Numbered from the stretch's first letter, positions 19,331 to 32,486 are shown. The stretch is DNA of 64,000 nucleotides from Isoetes taiwanensis (GCA_021234155.1 JAJEKV010000036.1:628777-692776), one strand, 5' to 3'. Made by a program: numbers and translations. The notes: generated from the sequence alone by a model not told the origin.

Positions 19331-19540
19331 GTAATATTTACACTGCTACCAGTTTAGGCTGGACTTTTAAAGCCATTTTCCTGGCATCAACAATGCTATG
19401 TAGAACATTTGTGTATATTTGAAGGAACTCCATAAATGGCTGTATTGTCTCATGCGGCGAAGACTGCTCCTACAAGGTTATTTTCCTACAATAATCTGTT
19501 GAGTGAATGGTAGAATTTCTCATTACTGATAATTCAGAGC

Positions 19541-22500
19541 TTGAATTTCAGCTTTGGGATTGTCATGGGCGTCCAATATACCAGAGTTCAAAGTATGGCA
19601 ATGCCACTACTTCAGTTTCATGGAGTCCTTTTGGTGACATGTTTGCTCTTGGCTCATATAATTCCTTGCTTCTTTGTGACAAGACAGGGGTTTGTGACGG
19701 CAGATACCAAATGTTATTTAAGTAGACCCTAGCTTTTAAAAGTAAGAAGTTACCTTGTTTGCAGTGGCTCATATCAAGACATCAACATTTAGTTGGTTCT
19801 TTGCTAAAATTAACATGGAGTTTTGATGGGACACAACTGGCTAGAGCAGGGACAAAAAGCTCCATCCCGTTGGCACAATCTGTAGGCAGGTTTGTTAAAA
19901 ATACATGCACGTAAAACTTGCTCCTTAAAGGACTCCTTTGTGATTAAGGACACGACTAATCAGAAATAGAGACATGATACAATATAAAAGAAAGGGCACA
20001 TCACTCAATCTGTATTGTTAACCATCTAGGGACCTGTGTATATTTTCATAGGAATGTAAGGAAGTAGATTGAGCCAAATACATGGCCAACCAGAAAGATG
20101 TATTAGACAAATGGCATAGAACATTATTGGTCATCTTTGCAGCACTGGTCATTCCCCAATTTTAGATTGACAGTGTCAATTGCACTTCGTCACATTGCGA
20201 TGTGAAATGATAAGCATAGAAAAGTTGCAGTATTTCTAGAGATTGTTTTAATATTTGACATGCACAACAGGAAACTGGAATGGTCAAAAGCAAGTGCTAT
20301 TATTGAGGATTCTAATCACATTAAAGTTAATGTAAGTACTATCTTTCTCTTATACGCACACTTAGTTCTATGTGTTTGAAAATGGTTGGTTTCGCTCCCG
20401 AGAATATTTTAACTGGATTGTCGAATTGCCTGGAGTTTCGTGGACCGTGTCATCATTAAAATCAGCTTAGGCTTTGGCTATTTGGTAGTTATTACCACAT
20501 CGGGGTATAGGATAAAAGCAATGAATGCTTCTCGTTTTATTCTTTTCATGGACGGTGCAGTTTGGACAATTTTAACATTATTATTGACATCCTTAACAAT
20601 TGCTATATTTACTCAGCTACAACCGGAAACCGGTGCACATTTTCGAGATGAAAGATACCATTCTTCCGACTAAACAATGTCGCCGTATTTCCTCTTTGTA
20701 GGCTGTTTCACGTGTCTTCATTTGTTTGGTTATGATGGTCGGCAGTTATGCAAACTCTAAACTTCAAGGTGATATTGAAGAGAACAATGTTAAACAATAA
20801 TGCTCTCTTACATACCCAGCAAATAATACAACTGAACGTTTGCATTTATCCGAAAACAAAGCAATGTTATCCTGAATGTTTTCAGCAATCCAACAACACA
20901 AAACCGTAATTGTTACTAAGTAATAAGATATCTTGTTGCATCTTAATGCATGTGTGGCATGAATGCACATCTTTAACTTTTTTTTTTCGTTTTCATTATG
21001 GGGATTACATCCAGAGGCTTTAAATGATAAGAACCTCAAAGATATGTAATGATACAATAGCATTTGTTGATACCTATGACCATAAAGGTAAATGGTATGC
21101 TACGTATTGTCACTATATACTTTAGAGGTTCTAAATCATAATTTTTTTGTTTCAGTTTTGTAACAAGCACAATTTATGAATGACACAAGAGTTTATTTAT
21201 AGAAGTATGTTCTACTGTGCAAATCTGTAGAAATTTAGTAAGTATTGAGAAATGGATCAAACTTTTCGTTTCAGTGGTGCAGTTTATTGATGCAAATAGC
21301 GGAAAGGTCTTCACAAATGCCTTTAGGCACAACTTGGATATAGCAGAGATTGGGCTTAATCAAATGGGAAATTCTACTCTTCGTAAGCTTGCTTTTATTG
21401 ATCACAATCAAGACCTTTATATCATTCTAACTATTGTGAGATCCTGTTTCATAAAATGCAACTTTCCTTTGAGGATAATTTTTTGTTCAGAATAATTTAC
21501 ATCAGGTCATGTATCATAAGAATCTTATATGATTTAAATTTAAGTAGATGAATAATTTTACATACAGCCATCCACATCACCCGAAGTTTGCAATGGACTG
21601 CCACCATGTGGAATTGCCCCGAAAATTTTGAGAAATATGCCTGCTTTTGATTATTGTTATCCTTAAATGTGATCTGTAGGAACTGAGTAGTTTACTGATT
21701 TTTCCCATGGCTTCATATGCATATTACATGCAATAATCCAAGGCAATTGATCCTGAATTATCTACCATTCCGCAAGTCTCTCAGAACCCATCACATTTGT
21801 CAATTGATAAAGTTGATGTTGGAATCTGTGATTTAGGGAGTCATCTTTTGTAAATGGTTTGACACTGTGCTGGGAGTTGGAACGAAATGAAATTATTACT
21901 GTGCCATGAAAGGTATATAGTACAGAGTATGCATGGGCGATGCCATTTTTATAATAAGGTTATGCCAAATTGGAACACATGGCATGTGCATGTACGTCAT
22001 CGTAAAGAGTCAGGCAGTGGAATATTAACATCCATGTTTCTAGGGAAGTTTAACAGGCTTGCTTTTAGAGCTTAAATAGACTCAGTAAGGGCCCATCTCC
22101 ATTAGGCTCTTTTTGGGGCGTTCCTGTGCCACGTGGCAATTCCGACTGCACGATTTTCCGTTCCTATTAGTTTTACAGGAACTGAATTAGGATGACATGG
22201 CACAGAATCCGGCAAAATTTCAGATGCTCCTTCACTCCATCTGAAAAACTGAAGTCGCCCTGGAGTTTGTTGTTTTTCTGAAGCTTTTTGTCTTGTAGCC
22301 AGTCTCCGCCATAGATTTCTGTCTTGTAGCTAGTTTAGCCATCATGATTTTGGTTCTTGCTCCACTTCGAGAGCTCGGAGTACCTATTTTCAATGAAAAT
22401 GGTATTGATTTGGAGGCCTGCGCTTTGCTTACGTGACAAAACCCAGAAACTGGGTTTTTCTGTAATGGGGATCCGCCCTAATGATCAAACTAATCTGTCT

Positions 22501-23122
22501 AAAGACCAGATTTTTTGTTCTAAATTTAAAAACCTGGAGCATTCAAGTTGTCAACGATGGTCGAGGCTGCTAGGTGGAATGATACTTCTGATATGCTAGT
22601 AGCTCTAGTAGATCAGAAGCTTATTGTTTGGTGTTATCCACATGCTGCATACATTGATCAAGATCTTCTTGAGCGTATCAAGGTTGTAAAAGAGTAGTAA
22701 GCACAACTACCTATAATCCTGTCAAATCTTGCTTGTACTAATATTGTAGATTATTAATTATCATTAGAATCTCTATGTTGAAACGCAGTGACCTAGGAAA
22801 GAGCCCAAGCATTATAAGCTTCAACGGTTCACAATGTACAGTACGACGTACTGATGGTGCCATAAACATAACTTATATATGTCCTTATGCACAAATACTT
22901 TTGGACTATGCAATTTCAAAGCAATGGAATTTTGCTCTACGGCTTTGCAGGTTTATGAAGGTAAATATTTTCAAATTTCTTTTGGGGCACAGTAAAGACA
23001 AGCGAATAAGAAGCAACAACTAATGCAGGATGAGCTTCTCTGGGCATGTTTAGCACCACTGGCTGTGGAGGCACGGGAGTTTGGCATAGCTGAGGAAGCT
23101 TATGCTGAGGAGGCCCTTTAAT
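19541..23122 (+). pseudogene. IFT80: Partial IFT80 (intraflagellar transport complex B) gene, probably a pseudogene
   Basis: Eight exon-like blocks with mostly good splice sites follow the central part of IFT80 in order. They are about 19553-19689 (WDCHGRPIYQSSKYGN ... LLLCDKTG), 19765-19889 (LTWSFDGTQLARAG), 20272-20332 (KLEWSKASAIIEDSN), 20403-20518 (NILTGLSNCLEFR then DRVIIKISLGFGYLVV), 21275-21435 (FIDANSGKVF, RKLAFIDHNQDLYI), 22548-22696 (RWNDTSDMLVALVDQKLIVW), 22789-22960 (RRTDGAINITYICPYAQILL, ALRLCRFMK) and 23030-23122 (LLWACLAPLAVEAREFG). IFT80 is a WD40/TPR component of the IFT-B particle needed to build cilia and flagella. Exon 4 has an extra G (20441-20443) that shifts the frame. 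The N-terminal WD repeats, one or two middle exons and the C-terminal TPR part are missing, and the last block ends in TAA. Angiosperms lack this gene, which informs the host identity. Confidence 0.82.
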
Positions 23123-23504
23123 TCACTATCATAGAAAGTGTGAATGGAATAACATGTTTTTAAGTTTGGTGTAATTTGTTTATAAATACGTGAAAAATAG
23201 TTAGAAAACATTCTGTCTTTCCGTCCAATAGCGAGATAACACATGACAACTTTATAACCCAGGAATGTCGACAAAAAATCTCTTGGCAGTGCGTCAAGCT
23301 TCCCTGCCTGGTGTTACAGTCGACGAACTTCCTCGGCTGGTGTTACAACCTCGATTGGTATTACAGTGTGTGTCTTGTCTTCACGATTCACTCATTTACT
23401 TGTATTCTGGTCATTTTACCTAGCATTCAGAAGCTTTACCCATCATTCCAAGGAACTTTACAGCCCAAGAGTGTATTTGTCTTCCATGTTATACATGCTA
23501 TATG
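23123..23504. other. Sequence rich in CATTC/TTTACC motifs 5' of hairpin 2
   Basis: No gene seen. It contains repeated short motifs (tttacctagcattc, tttacccatcattcc) that also occur around 810-870, suggesting a shared degraded retroposon. Confidence 0.35.
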
Positions 23505-23594
23505 AATGGCCCTTTACATGCCATTCTTGGCATAGAAACAAGACTCCACGCTTCGCCCTGTTTCCATGCCAAGAATGGCATGTAAAAGGTCATT
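23505..23594. repeat. Foldback hairpin 2 (miRNA-precursor-like)
   Basis: Arms 23505-23541 and 23557-23594 pair almost completely, for example tttacatgccattcttggca against tgccaagaatggcatgtaaa. There are only a few mismatches or bulges and a short loop of about 15 bases. The size and near-perfect stem are compatible with a young MIR-type or foldback-transposon hairpin. Arms carry a ccattcttggcat core resembling hairpins 1 and 3. Confidence 0.7.
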
Positions 23595-24078
23595 TCTGTC
23601 TACGTAGAGATCACTTGGCTTCCAATCAGGGCTACTAAAACTTCCAGAATGTAAGGTGAAAACATTGGCGTGTAGTGTAGATAGCCAGAATGCAAGGTAC
23701 ATGACATGCAAAGTAAACATCTGAAGCTGCTAAATTGTCATGGAAAAACTTGAACAATTTTGATTTAGGGAAAGATAGATAGATAGATAGATAGATAGTA
23801 TTTTAACGTCACGCCACTAGGCAGCATCCAACTGGACATGTGACCACACACCACACTACATTGCACAACACATGTGGTGATGCTTGGTTGGAATATTGGA
23901 CCAGAATGGAAGCCAAGTTATCTCTATGTAACCGGTTGAATTCAGATTTTTATTGTTTACAAGAGCATAAGTGCAAAAAGGAGGATGAGAAAAAGGTAGC
24001 TTCTGTGGTTGCAATATTTGATGCACATGCTAATAGGTTTGGATTGAATTGACTCATTTGCTTTTACTCCTGGAAGAA
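23595..24078. other. Intergenic sequence with a (GATA)n run
   Basis: A GATA microsatellite at about 23772-23798. The 70-codon frame at 23840-24052 (WTRMEAKLSLCNRLNSDFYC ... KCKKEDEKKVAS) is unassigned. Confidence 0.4.
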
Positions 24079-24254
24079 TTTTTGGGTTGCCCCTAGGGGG
24101 GCAAACCCTTGTTTATGTGGGTTTATGGCATATCTTAGGTATATACTAGAATATACCTAGGATATGTCGGTGACTGCTAAAAACCTACTCTTCTCTGTAA
24201 ATTGGCGGTCACCTGCATTGTGGGCCGCTGATGTTCGAACCGGATAACTGGCAA
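24079..24254 (+). repeat. Hairpin-ended repeat family, copy 3
   Basis: Begins tttttgggttgcccctaggg and follows copy 2 through the AT-rich palindromic block (atatactagaatatacctag) to accggataactggcaat, with scattered differences. Confidence 0.7.
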
Positions 24255-27200
24255 TACAACAGAGCATCTGGCTATGGATACTCTCAGTAGCATGCGCAGC
24301 AGCACCAGCCCACCATGTCCTCTCAGTTTCACCTCTTGTCGGTAACTCTTTTACGCCTTCTTCTCTAATCTAGTCGCCTTCAGATTTCTTCTCGCCTCCA
24401 TTTGTTGAATAAATTTTACAAGTGTTTGTTTTTTGTTTTAGTTGATTGAAACTGTTGGTGACGCCATTGAAGGAGTTCGCGATCACCCATTAGGATCTAT
24501 AAAAAAAAAATTGATCCCATTTTTATATTGCAAATTTTCAGATTGAGTGATCCGGATTACGCCTTGAGGGCCATGTTCGAGTTTACAAAGCCTTCGAGGT
24601 TGAATATAAAGGTTTGAGTTATTGTATTTTCCAGGCTTTGATTTCTTAGAGTAAGGATGGGTTTTGTCATTTCTGTAAGAATCATGGCTCGGTTCTATGC
24701 TCAACTTATGCAAAAACCCATGTTTGATGGCTATTTCTTTATCTAATATTTGATTCTGTAAAACTTGTTTATTCTCTTAATCCATGTCCCCACATGCAAA
24801 TGCTGCTGCATTTGATCCATCAGGCTATGCCCACGCAGAGATAAGATAAAACAGAAAATGATCACAAAAGCGTGCTCTTGAGGCCAAAGATTTGAAGTAG
24901 GATGCACAAATATTTTGCCTGCAGTTAAAGGATTTAACACAGGATCAATCATGGCACATCTGGGCCAGAAAGAGACTCTGCAGAATGTACAAAGCACAAA
25001 GACAAATACTGAAAGAGATTTTGGCACAAGCCTACTTGCATTATCTTACGTAGATGGGTCTTTAATAGTTGCCAAAACAGGCTACAACAAGCTCCAAAAC
25101 TGTGATAAGAGCTGAATGTTATGGATTAAGGGATGTAGCAAAAGCAAAACAGGTTTGAAACCCGAATGAGGCATGCATGGCTACTGAGACGAATTTGTCC
25201 GGCTTTACATTTTCTTTCGTCTCCATCCATTCACTTATAGTTTTTAGTACGTGTGAGCACATTAGCATAGGATTGCATGAACATTATCTATGTGTTTCAT
25301 GCACTTATAATGCATGTTCACGCCATCTTCTTTATATGCCTACAAGCAAGCCTTAAATTTAAAAGGGAACATGCCCAATTTGTTAGCAACCCCGCATGCT
25401 TAACCGAGAAAGGAAAAGAGATATGCTTTAACATCTTCGACATATTACTATGGCTAGAATTTTGTTTGTGCAACTAATTGATGCCATGTATTGGTGAAGC
25501 CGCCAGTAAACATTATTAACACTTTATAGATAGAAAAGCTTATATTTTTACATCCTTGTGATGCAGCCGCGTTGGAACCGTGGAAAGGTTACTCCGAATG
25601 CCATAAACCACTTCAAGGCTAAGAAAAGATAAAATGGTAAGAGAAAAAGCTGTTGTGTAGTTTTCCTACGTTTCTTTAGAGGGCATTAAAGTGTCCCACC
25701 GTATTGAAATTTAATTGATTACCTTTCACTTTAAATTGACTTCTAGGTGGCCTCTTGACTTTTTCAACTTTGATTGCTAGGCTAAATAGATTCTTTGAAT
25801 CTTCCCCGCTTGTTGTGGGGATTTGGATTTTTGAAATACTGCTATTTCTTATGCCATCTTTTCAGGAATCGATCAAGGCAGCGTGTACACATCTACAGGG
25901 TGTAGTAACTTCTCAATCAGCAGCATGAGTTCATCCTAACACTTAAAAATTAGTATTTTGACGTGCCTTGCAGGTTGTCTTCAGAGTCATCCCATGCGTT
26001 GATTGTTTTCTAGTTTTGCAACCTGGATTGGCTGGGAAATAGTCATTAGGAAATTGCTCCAAGTAAGAAGTCAGGGAAGAACCATTCTAAGCAATCCATC
26101 CTTTTCAGTCATGTAATTGTTTGGTGTAATGTGGTCTGTAAAATATTTTAACTTGCTGAATATGCAGGTCAAGAATTGAGAGATTTGTTAAAAGCTGGAA
26201 AGTCATCATTATTCCTTTGGGCTGCGCTTGCAGGTTGGTTTTCAGTGTAGGAAAGGTTGGATGACAAGCTCTAGTGCTCCAAGCTATTGTTTCTTAAAAT
26301 TTGTTATGGCATGTGTATGACCTTTCTAGTTTGACCAGGGGAATCCTTAGTAAATGAGAATTCTGATTACCATGTGCTTCCTAGTTGGTACAAGTAGCTT
26401 TTAGTGGGTGCTTTTAAAATTAACTGGTTTAGGATCACATGGTGTAATCATGTAGAAAAATGCCTAGGAGCCAGATTTGAGGGCATAACGCTTCCCCACA
26501 TGCAACTTGGCTGTATCTTGTATCTGCAGTATTGATTGCTTTAAAATCCGTCCATACCTTCTTCTTGTCTTCTTCTTATTCTGTTACTTCCTTCCTCTTA
26601 GAGTGGTCCAGATATATAGAATGTCATGTTCTAGAAAAAAGCATCTACAATTTGAATATGCTTTGCCATCCATGATCTAGAATGCTTGGCATCAAACTCA
26701 AAGAATGTGGATGTTCTGCAGTGAAAACAATTAATTGACATGATATGGAATTCTTTGGGCATAAAACATTGGATAATTTTCGTTAAAAATTTCACATGTA
26801 CTCAGAGAGTCATGTTTCCATGTAATTACAATGCATGTGGTAGTCTGGCCTCAACCACCAGCCAAAGCAAATGGTATGTGGATATATGTAAAGCTTACTC
26901 ACGGAGGTTGTAATCCGTTGAAAGTGCATTGTCTTACTTAACTATAAGCGCAAGATAAACACTATTTTGGCATGATGCAACTGTAGAATTATAAATTCAA
27001 ATGGAATTGTAGCTTCTGAAATGTAATTCACATCCTTCTTGGTATATAGCATATAAAACCTTGTAAGCTTGTAAATGTGGAGTCTCATTTCTTTTTATAA
27101 GGAATCGTGTTCTTGTCAACATAGTGTGACCGGGTTTTCCTTTCATTTCCACAGAGAAACAAAAACGGATTCTTCAAAACACAAAAATGTGCTTATTCTA

Positions 27201-29779
27201 TTCTATAATTTCCATGAGTTACATATCTTTGGTATATATGGAGATGGGGTTTCTTTACATCCCTTGGCGGACGCTGCCAGATAATTTGGAATATTTTATA
27301 TACAGAATGTGTGTTACCTTTTTTTCTCCGTTTCCTCGCATGATGCTTAGTCACATCAGATGTTGGTACCAAAAGTACATTATTTTACTTAAGGGGTTCC
27401 TTGAAATGGAAATGCATTTTTTCTCTGCATGGAATTCCCCTGGATGCGATCGCATAGAAAGTTGGGAAAAGTTAATCAACCCGGACTATTGTAGGACCAG
27501 ACCACCGGCTATTTTGCAAGCAATGAATTGCTACACTTAATACTGCAAGCAATGGATTGCTACACTTATAAATTATTCCAGGAGTGTCATTTTTCGCTGC
27601 CATTATGCAATGTGAGCTGATAAGTTGAAAGCATGTATAGCCATACATTGGTTCGTTGATTGGTAAACTTGGGGAAGTATAATTCTTTGATGTCAATTCC
27701 TTGGTCCAAGGTTTCTACAGTGAAATGCCATCTGTTTGCAAATGACATGAACTTTTGTGAATAGATTGGGCGTGTTAGGTCTCAAGAAGGTTAATAACGA
27801 TCATTTCATTTCCAGACATAGTGATTGCTTGGTCGCGGCAAGATTCTTGACACTTGATTGTGATACACAACCATTTTTCACGTGTGGTGTGGTGGAAAGG
27901 ATACTTAGGTATATAACATGTAGAGCAAAAAGCAATGCGTGCGTGATAATTATCCAACATAATTTATCTTCTATAAATACTGGGGCTAAAATATGGCTAT
28001 TGCTATGTGATGAACAACAAATTTCTCATTTCTATTGGACATTTTGTTTCATACAAGTAGTCCAACAATTAGACATCACATGTACCATTGAAAACCATGA
28101 TATGTAGTTCATAATATTTTCTTATTCATGTACAAGCAATATCCAGCCTAAAGTTCCATGATTAAGATGCAGCTCCATTTTTGCAACGAAAACAATATGC
28201 CCAAATTGTTTTGTAAAAGGGTTCAGAACCATCGACAATGTGGCACTTGTGAATGTTGAAGGATAAGTTCCCATCCTGCAAAATACAAGAGAAAAGGCAC
28301 TCTCTTAAGTTGTACAAATTTGCTTATATACATGGTTTTGACTTCGAGTGGAGTGGTTGGTGCCTAGTGTTGCTAGTGACATCTTTAAGGCAGTCAAAGG
28401 TGTGAGTCAACAAACATAGTCTTCTCATTATCGAAATTTCAGTTTTCTTAACGCCTTTTGGTTGATTTAAGGAGCAAGTAGTGAACATTCAGTTTGCTTT
28501 GCAGCTCTAGAAAAGGAGGTCTAGGTAGCGGCAAAGGCTCCAGAAAGGAAGCTCAAGAGGGCCTTAGAAGTTGTGCATATTTCGAGGGTATTTGTATTTG
28601 TCTTGAGTAATCTTATTACAGAGTTGCTTTGTTCACTTGTCCGTAAACTTTGTGCAGATTGAGGTGATTAAAAATGTAGCATCTTGGCAATAGTTGGACA
28701 AATGAATAGCCACCAAAGACACACACGGTGTAAGTGCAACCTTGTGATGCACTGGCAAAGGTAATCCGTGGTGCTTGATTCAGATGTATTTGCTAGATGT
28801 GTGTGTAAGTAATCTGATCTTCTTTAGATGTGTCTTGCAGGCAAATGTTAATGTCAGAGCTATAGCTCAAGATTGCTCTGTGTATAATAGTACGATGGTC
28901 ATAAATAGAGAGCGCCCTGTGAAAGCATGTGTTCAGCTTTGTGCAGCGCCCATCATACACATGTATCAGTCACTTGGTTTGAGCTATAGCTCAAGGTTGC
29001 TCTCAGGTATAATAAAGATGCGATGGTCATTAATAGAGAGCTCGTGAAAGCATGTGTTCGCTTTTTGTGCGGCTCATCATCACGCATGTATCGGTCACCC
29101 CGGTTTGTCTTATTAAATGCTATGTATTGAATACCATTAAATGCTATATAATGACATTCGGATGTCTTTGCTGAGTTGTAATATTGTATATAGATCGTTT
29201 GGGATGTCCTTCATATGGGATTGGCGTTCACAAGTGTTAGCAGTGCATCCGGATAATTAGGCATGAAGTTGGCCAAGTTGTTGACGCTACAAAAGAGCTT
29301 TGGAAAGCTAACACTTTACAATGTTGTTTTTATGGCATTTCTACACTAGGGCATTTGCTCTCGAAATGTAATGGGACTTTTTCATTATTGTTCCATGAAC
29401 ACATGATGTAACACTGGAAGTTGGTGGACCGTCTTGCACATACAGTTAGTTCTTCTTCTCCAGTGAAATTGACACCTTGCATTGTTAGGAACGATCTGAT
29501 ATCGTGGTTATGCCATATAAGCTTGCATTTTAACACCTATAGCTTAAAATATTATGAATACTGGCACGTGTTGTGATTGTGTCTGCAAGACATAAAACAA
29601 GTACAGATATTTCTACAACATTAAACTACTCAGTTGCATACACAATTCAATCGAGGGGCACATGCGGACGGGCTTGTACATGAATGTAGGGGACCTACAA
29701 ACTGATTGTAAGAACATGGTAGAGCTCTACTTTAATTTAAATATAAATTGTGAAAACATGACTTCACGTTTTGATTTAG
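24255..29779. other. Gene-poor stretch with unrecognised exon-like blocks
   Basis: No gene can be named. Exon-like plus-strand blocks include 24442-24480 (LIETVGDAIEGVRDH), 24547-24612 (RLSDPDYALRAMFEFTKPSR), and 26168-26233 with good acceptor and donor (QELRDLLKAGKSSLFLWAAL). They are too short to assign. Two near-identical blocks (agctatagctcaaggttgctct with following agagagc) recur at about 28857-28925 and 28981-29045, giving a roughly 120-base tandem duplication. Confidence 0.35.
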
Positions 29780-29834
29780 GCCACTTCACCCTCAAGAAAC
29801 TGGAGGGCAACCCTCCGTGCGCAGCACCTTGTTT
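29780..29834 (-). repeat. Short repeat with GGAGGGCAACCCTCC palindrome, copy 1
   Basis: gccacttcaccctc then eight to ten variable bases then ggagggcaaccctccgtgcgca and caccttgtttt. The same unit occurs at 35069-35122. The palindromic GGAGGG-CAA-CCCTCC core can fold into a hairpin. Confidence 0.65.
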
Positions 29835-30818
29835 TCTATTGGAAACATGGTGTTTGTAGAAGGGAAAGGATAATGATTCAAAATGGAACATAAATTTGTT
29901 GTAGATCCTCTTATCTTCTTCTACAACACTTCCTAATATAAGTACTAGAAACCACTACAAAAGGCATACGGTTCAAGATAAATCATCAAGGGATGACTCA
30001 ATGGCTTTACTGTACTCGCCATCATGTAGATGAACTATAGTGCCCATAAAAGCTTTGTCACTGTTTTCAGAAACTTGAAAGATATGGTTGGATTCTAAGC
30101 TGACTGCACTTTGACCTTTTTATACAACATTCAAGAGCCATTCCTTTTCAGAGTCTGGAGGAGGAAATCATTCCTCGCCATATCTCATTTTAAAAAGTTT
30201 GGCATTCTCTAGTCTCATTATGTACATGGTTCTTGAAATAAGCAAGATTGTTTGGAAGTATAATGTGTTTATACCCGAAAAAAAAAAAAAATACCACATG
30301 TACGATCTATACTAGATCTAACCAACTACCCATCCTACCTTCTCTACATACACCCATTGACAATTCATAAATAACAAACACTTCTGATTCTAGTATTAGG
30401 TATCGTGTCTTTTGCATCACTCATTGCATACGTTCCCTATGTGGATAGTCAAGGTTCTAATTAGGTATCTGCATAAAAAGCAAAAAAGATGTTTGCTGGC
30501 AAACAAATTGCGTGCAATCGAAATAGTTCATGTCTGCATTTCAGGCCTGCACAAATCATCTGAGGTTGCAAAGGATTTCTCTTACATGTTTAGACAAACA
30601 GAGCTGATAAACGTTTAGACAAACAGAGCTGATAAACTTGATAAAATTTACCATCGCCCGACTTGTGGGTATTAGCTTACATTTTTTGCATTTAGAATTC
30701 TGTGTTGTAGTTAGCAATGCATCCTGAAGTGTTGTTTGGTTCATGATATTATGGATAGTAAAGGCACGGAAATGGACTGGGGCGTCCTATGACTTCCCAT
30801 AATTGAATCTGAGCTATT
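29835..30818. other. Intergenic, with an isolated poly-A tract
   Basis: An A-run at 30281-30294 may mark the 3' end of a plus-strand retroposon whose body is not recognisable. A short tandem repeat (gtttagacaaacagagctgataaac) occurs twice at about 30588-30636. No gene is supported. Confidence 0.4.
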
Positions 30819-30953
30819 TAGGATTAAAGAAAGTATGCACGTCATTGGTTGTTTAATATTCAAGAAGTGGTGATAGATATGCCGGTAGTGTGCCTTGCCT
30901 GTTTTTCTACTGAGTACTATTCTTGGTGTTGCTATCATAGAACTTTACATATT
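30819..30953. repeat. Duplicated segment B, original-side copy
   Basis: 135 bases identical to 32588-32722. The right end lies four bases before the MITE at 30957. Confidence 0.85.
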
Positions 30954-30956
30954 CAT

Positions 30957-31245
30957 CCCCTTTGGTTTGGGTGCATATTCACACGGGGGGTGACTCCGGT
31001 CAACGAGAGCTGTTGGATAGGTATATTCACCCCTTATTCCTTAATCTACACCGTACGTAAAGTTCCTCGTTTGTGGGATATGCAAGTACAAAATTTGCTA
31101 TACTGTATAACAAGATTCGCAAAATATTATAAGATTTCAAGCGGAATACTATATGGTGTTGATTTTGTACGTGCAAAATACAATTATGAGGGCTCTCGCT
31201 GTCCTACGTCAACCCCCGTGTGAATATGCACCCAAACCAAAGGGG
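30957..31245. mobile_element. MITE with about 38-bp terminal inverted repeats
   Basis: The left end starts cccctttggtttgggtgcat and runs to tgac at 30994. The right end, 31208-31245, is its near-perfect reverse complement. The 289-base element has no coding capacity. The target duplication could not be fixed, because the flanks are C- and A/T-rich, so the superfamily is uncertain. Confidence 0.8.
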
Positions 31246-32101
31246 GTTTAAGGGGGATTTTAATTTAAATGTGTTGGATCTAATGGTTGTGTTAATTAAT
31301 GTCAATGGTAGTTATGTGTTGGTTGTTAATGTCAATGGTTGTTATGTGTTGGTTGTTATGTGTTGGGGGATTTAATTTTTATATGTCGGATGTTAATGGT
31401 TTGTATTGCAAAAAAAAAAATTTGCGGGGCCTTAGGGACGCCCCCCCCCCCTCCCCCCCCCGGGGTGTGACAAAAATTTTAGAATTCAAACCAGAAAAAA
31501 AACTAGAATTCACTTGAGGCTTTCATCACCTGTAGCTTTTGAATTTCATCACAATAAAACAAATAGAACATAAGTAAAAGTTACCACAAGGATAGAGCAG
31601 ATTGGTCCCATTATTCTGAAAGTCATAAAGTTTGCAACACCCATACACAAACATTTTTCAACTGGAATTTAACAGCAGCCTTTGGCCTCCATGGATTCTT
31701 GTGGCGAGAAACCAAAGTGGGAAACTTTTCTGCTTGTTAGCACAAGGATCTAGAAGCCTTGGAATTTTCTTAATAACTGCCTCAAAATCTAAAAATGCAT
31801 GGTAATTTTTTTGCAAGCTTCATTCGGAATGAGCCATAAAACAATATCCAATAGCGCAATCCTGTATTAATCAGCTGGTAGGTTGTGAAAGCCTACCAAA
31901 TCCGGCTGAAAATTTGCTGTTTTAGCATAGATAACTTAACCAAACATATCCATATCATACACTATCAAAAAGATCTCGGAGAGAGCTTTCCAACGCAATA
32001 AAAATCATCTCAAACAGAGCTCTCGATCAAAAGTTATGATAAGAAATGTGTTGCCGGCGGGGGAACTGCACTACATGTGCCCTTCAAGCTTTTCATGTGC
32101 C
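31246..32101. other. Intergenic, with low-complexity tracts
   Basis: Contains short gttatgtgttggttgttaatg repeats (31305-31365), an A10 run, and a C-rich block at 31441-31460. Nothing coding is recognised. Confidence 0.45.
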
Positions 32102-32332
32102 CATTATGCACCACACACACAAAAAGAGGGCTTTTGTTGTGAGCCATTGGTTGTTGACCATTATGCACCACACGGACAAAAAAAGGGCTTTTGTTGTGAG
32201 CCATTGGTTGTTGCCCATTATGCACCACACACACAAAAAGAGGGCTTTTGTTGTGAGCCATTGGTTGTTGACCATTATGCACCACACGCACAAAAAAGGG
32301 GCTTTTGTTGTGAGCCATTGGTTGTTGACCAT
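32102..32332. repeat. 57-bp minisatellite, four copies
   Basis: Units start at 32102, 32159, 32216 and 32273 (cattatgcaccacac...). They alternate slightly: copies 1 and 3 carry acacacaaaaagaggg, copies 2 and 4 carry a g-substituted variant. Since 57 is 3 x 19, frames stay open across the array on both strands and give 19-residue peptide repeats. An A-run of about 14 follows at 32334. The alternation of variants suggests the array grew by duplicating a two-unit block. Confidence 0.92.
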
Positions 32333-32486
32333 TGGAAAAAAAAAAAAAAGGCTAAAATCAATGGCTCAGAAATGGTGCACTCTAGATGTACGCATTAGTA
32401 CATCCATTTGAATACATCACGAAATCATAGGAAAACCTTAGTAAAAAGCGTACAAAAACACAAAGAAAACCCCCTGTTATTATGCT

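Noticed and set aside
31437-31465. C-rich tract as a G-quadruplex regulatory site
   Set aside because: It is a homopolymer-rich stretch next to an A-run with no gene nearby; equally likely low-complexity or a sequencing artefact.
32102-32332. CRISPR array
   Set aside because: Units are contiguous with no unique spacers, and the genome is eukaryotic.
32034-32411. Repeat-containing proteins of 79-121 residues
   Set aside because: All arise from the 57-bp minisatellite; several frames on both strands are equally open.
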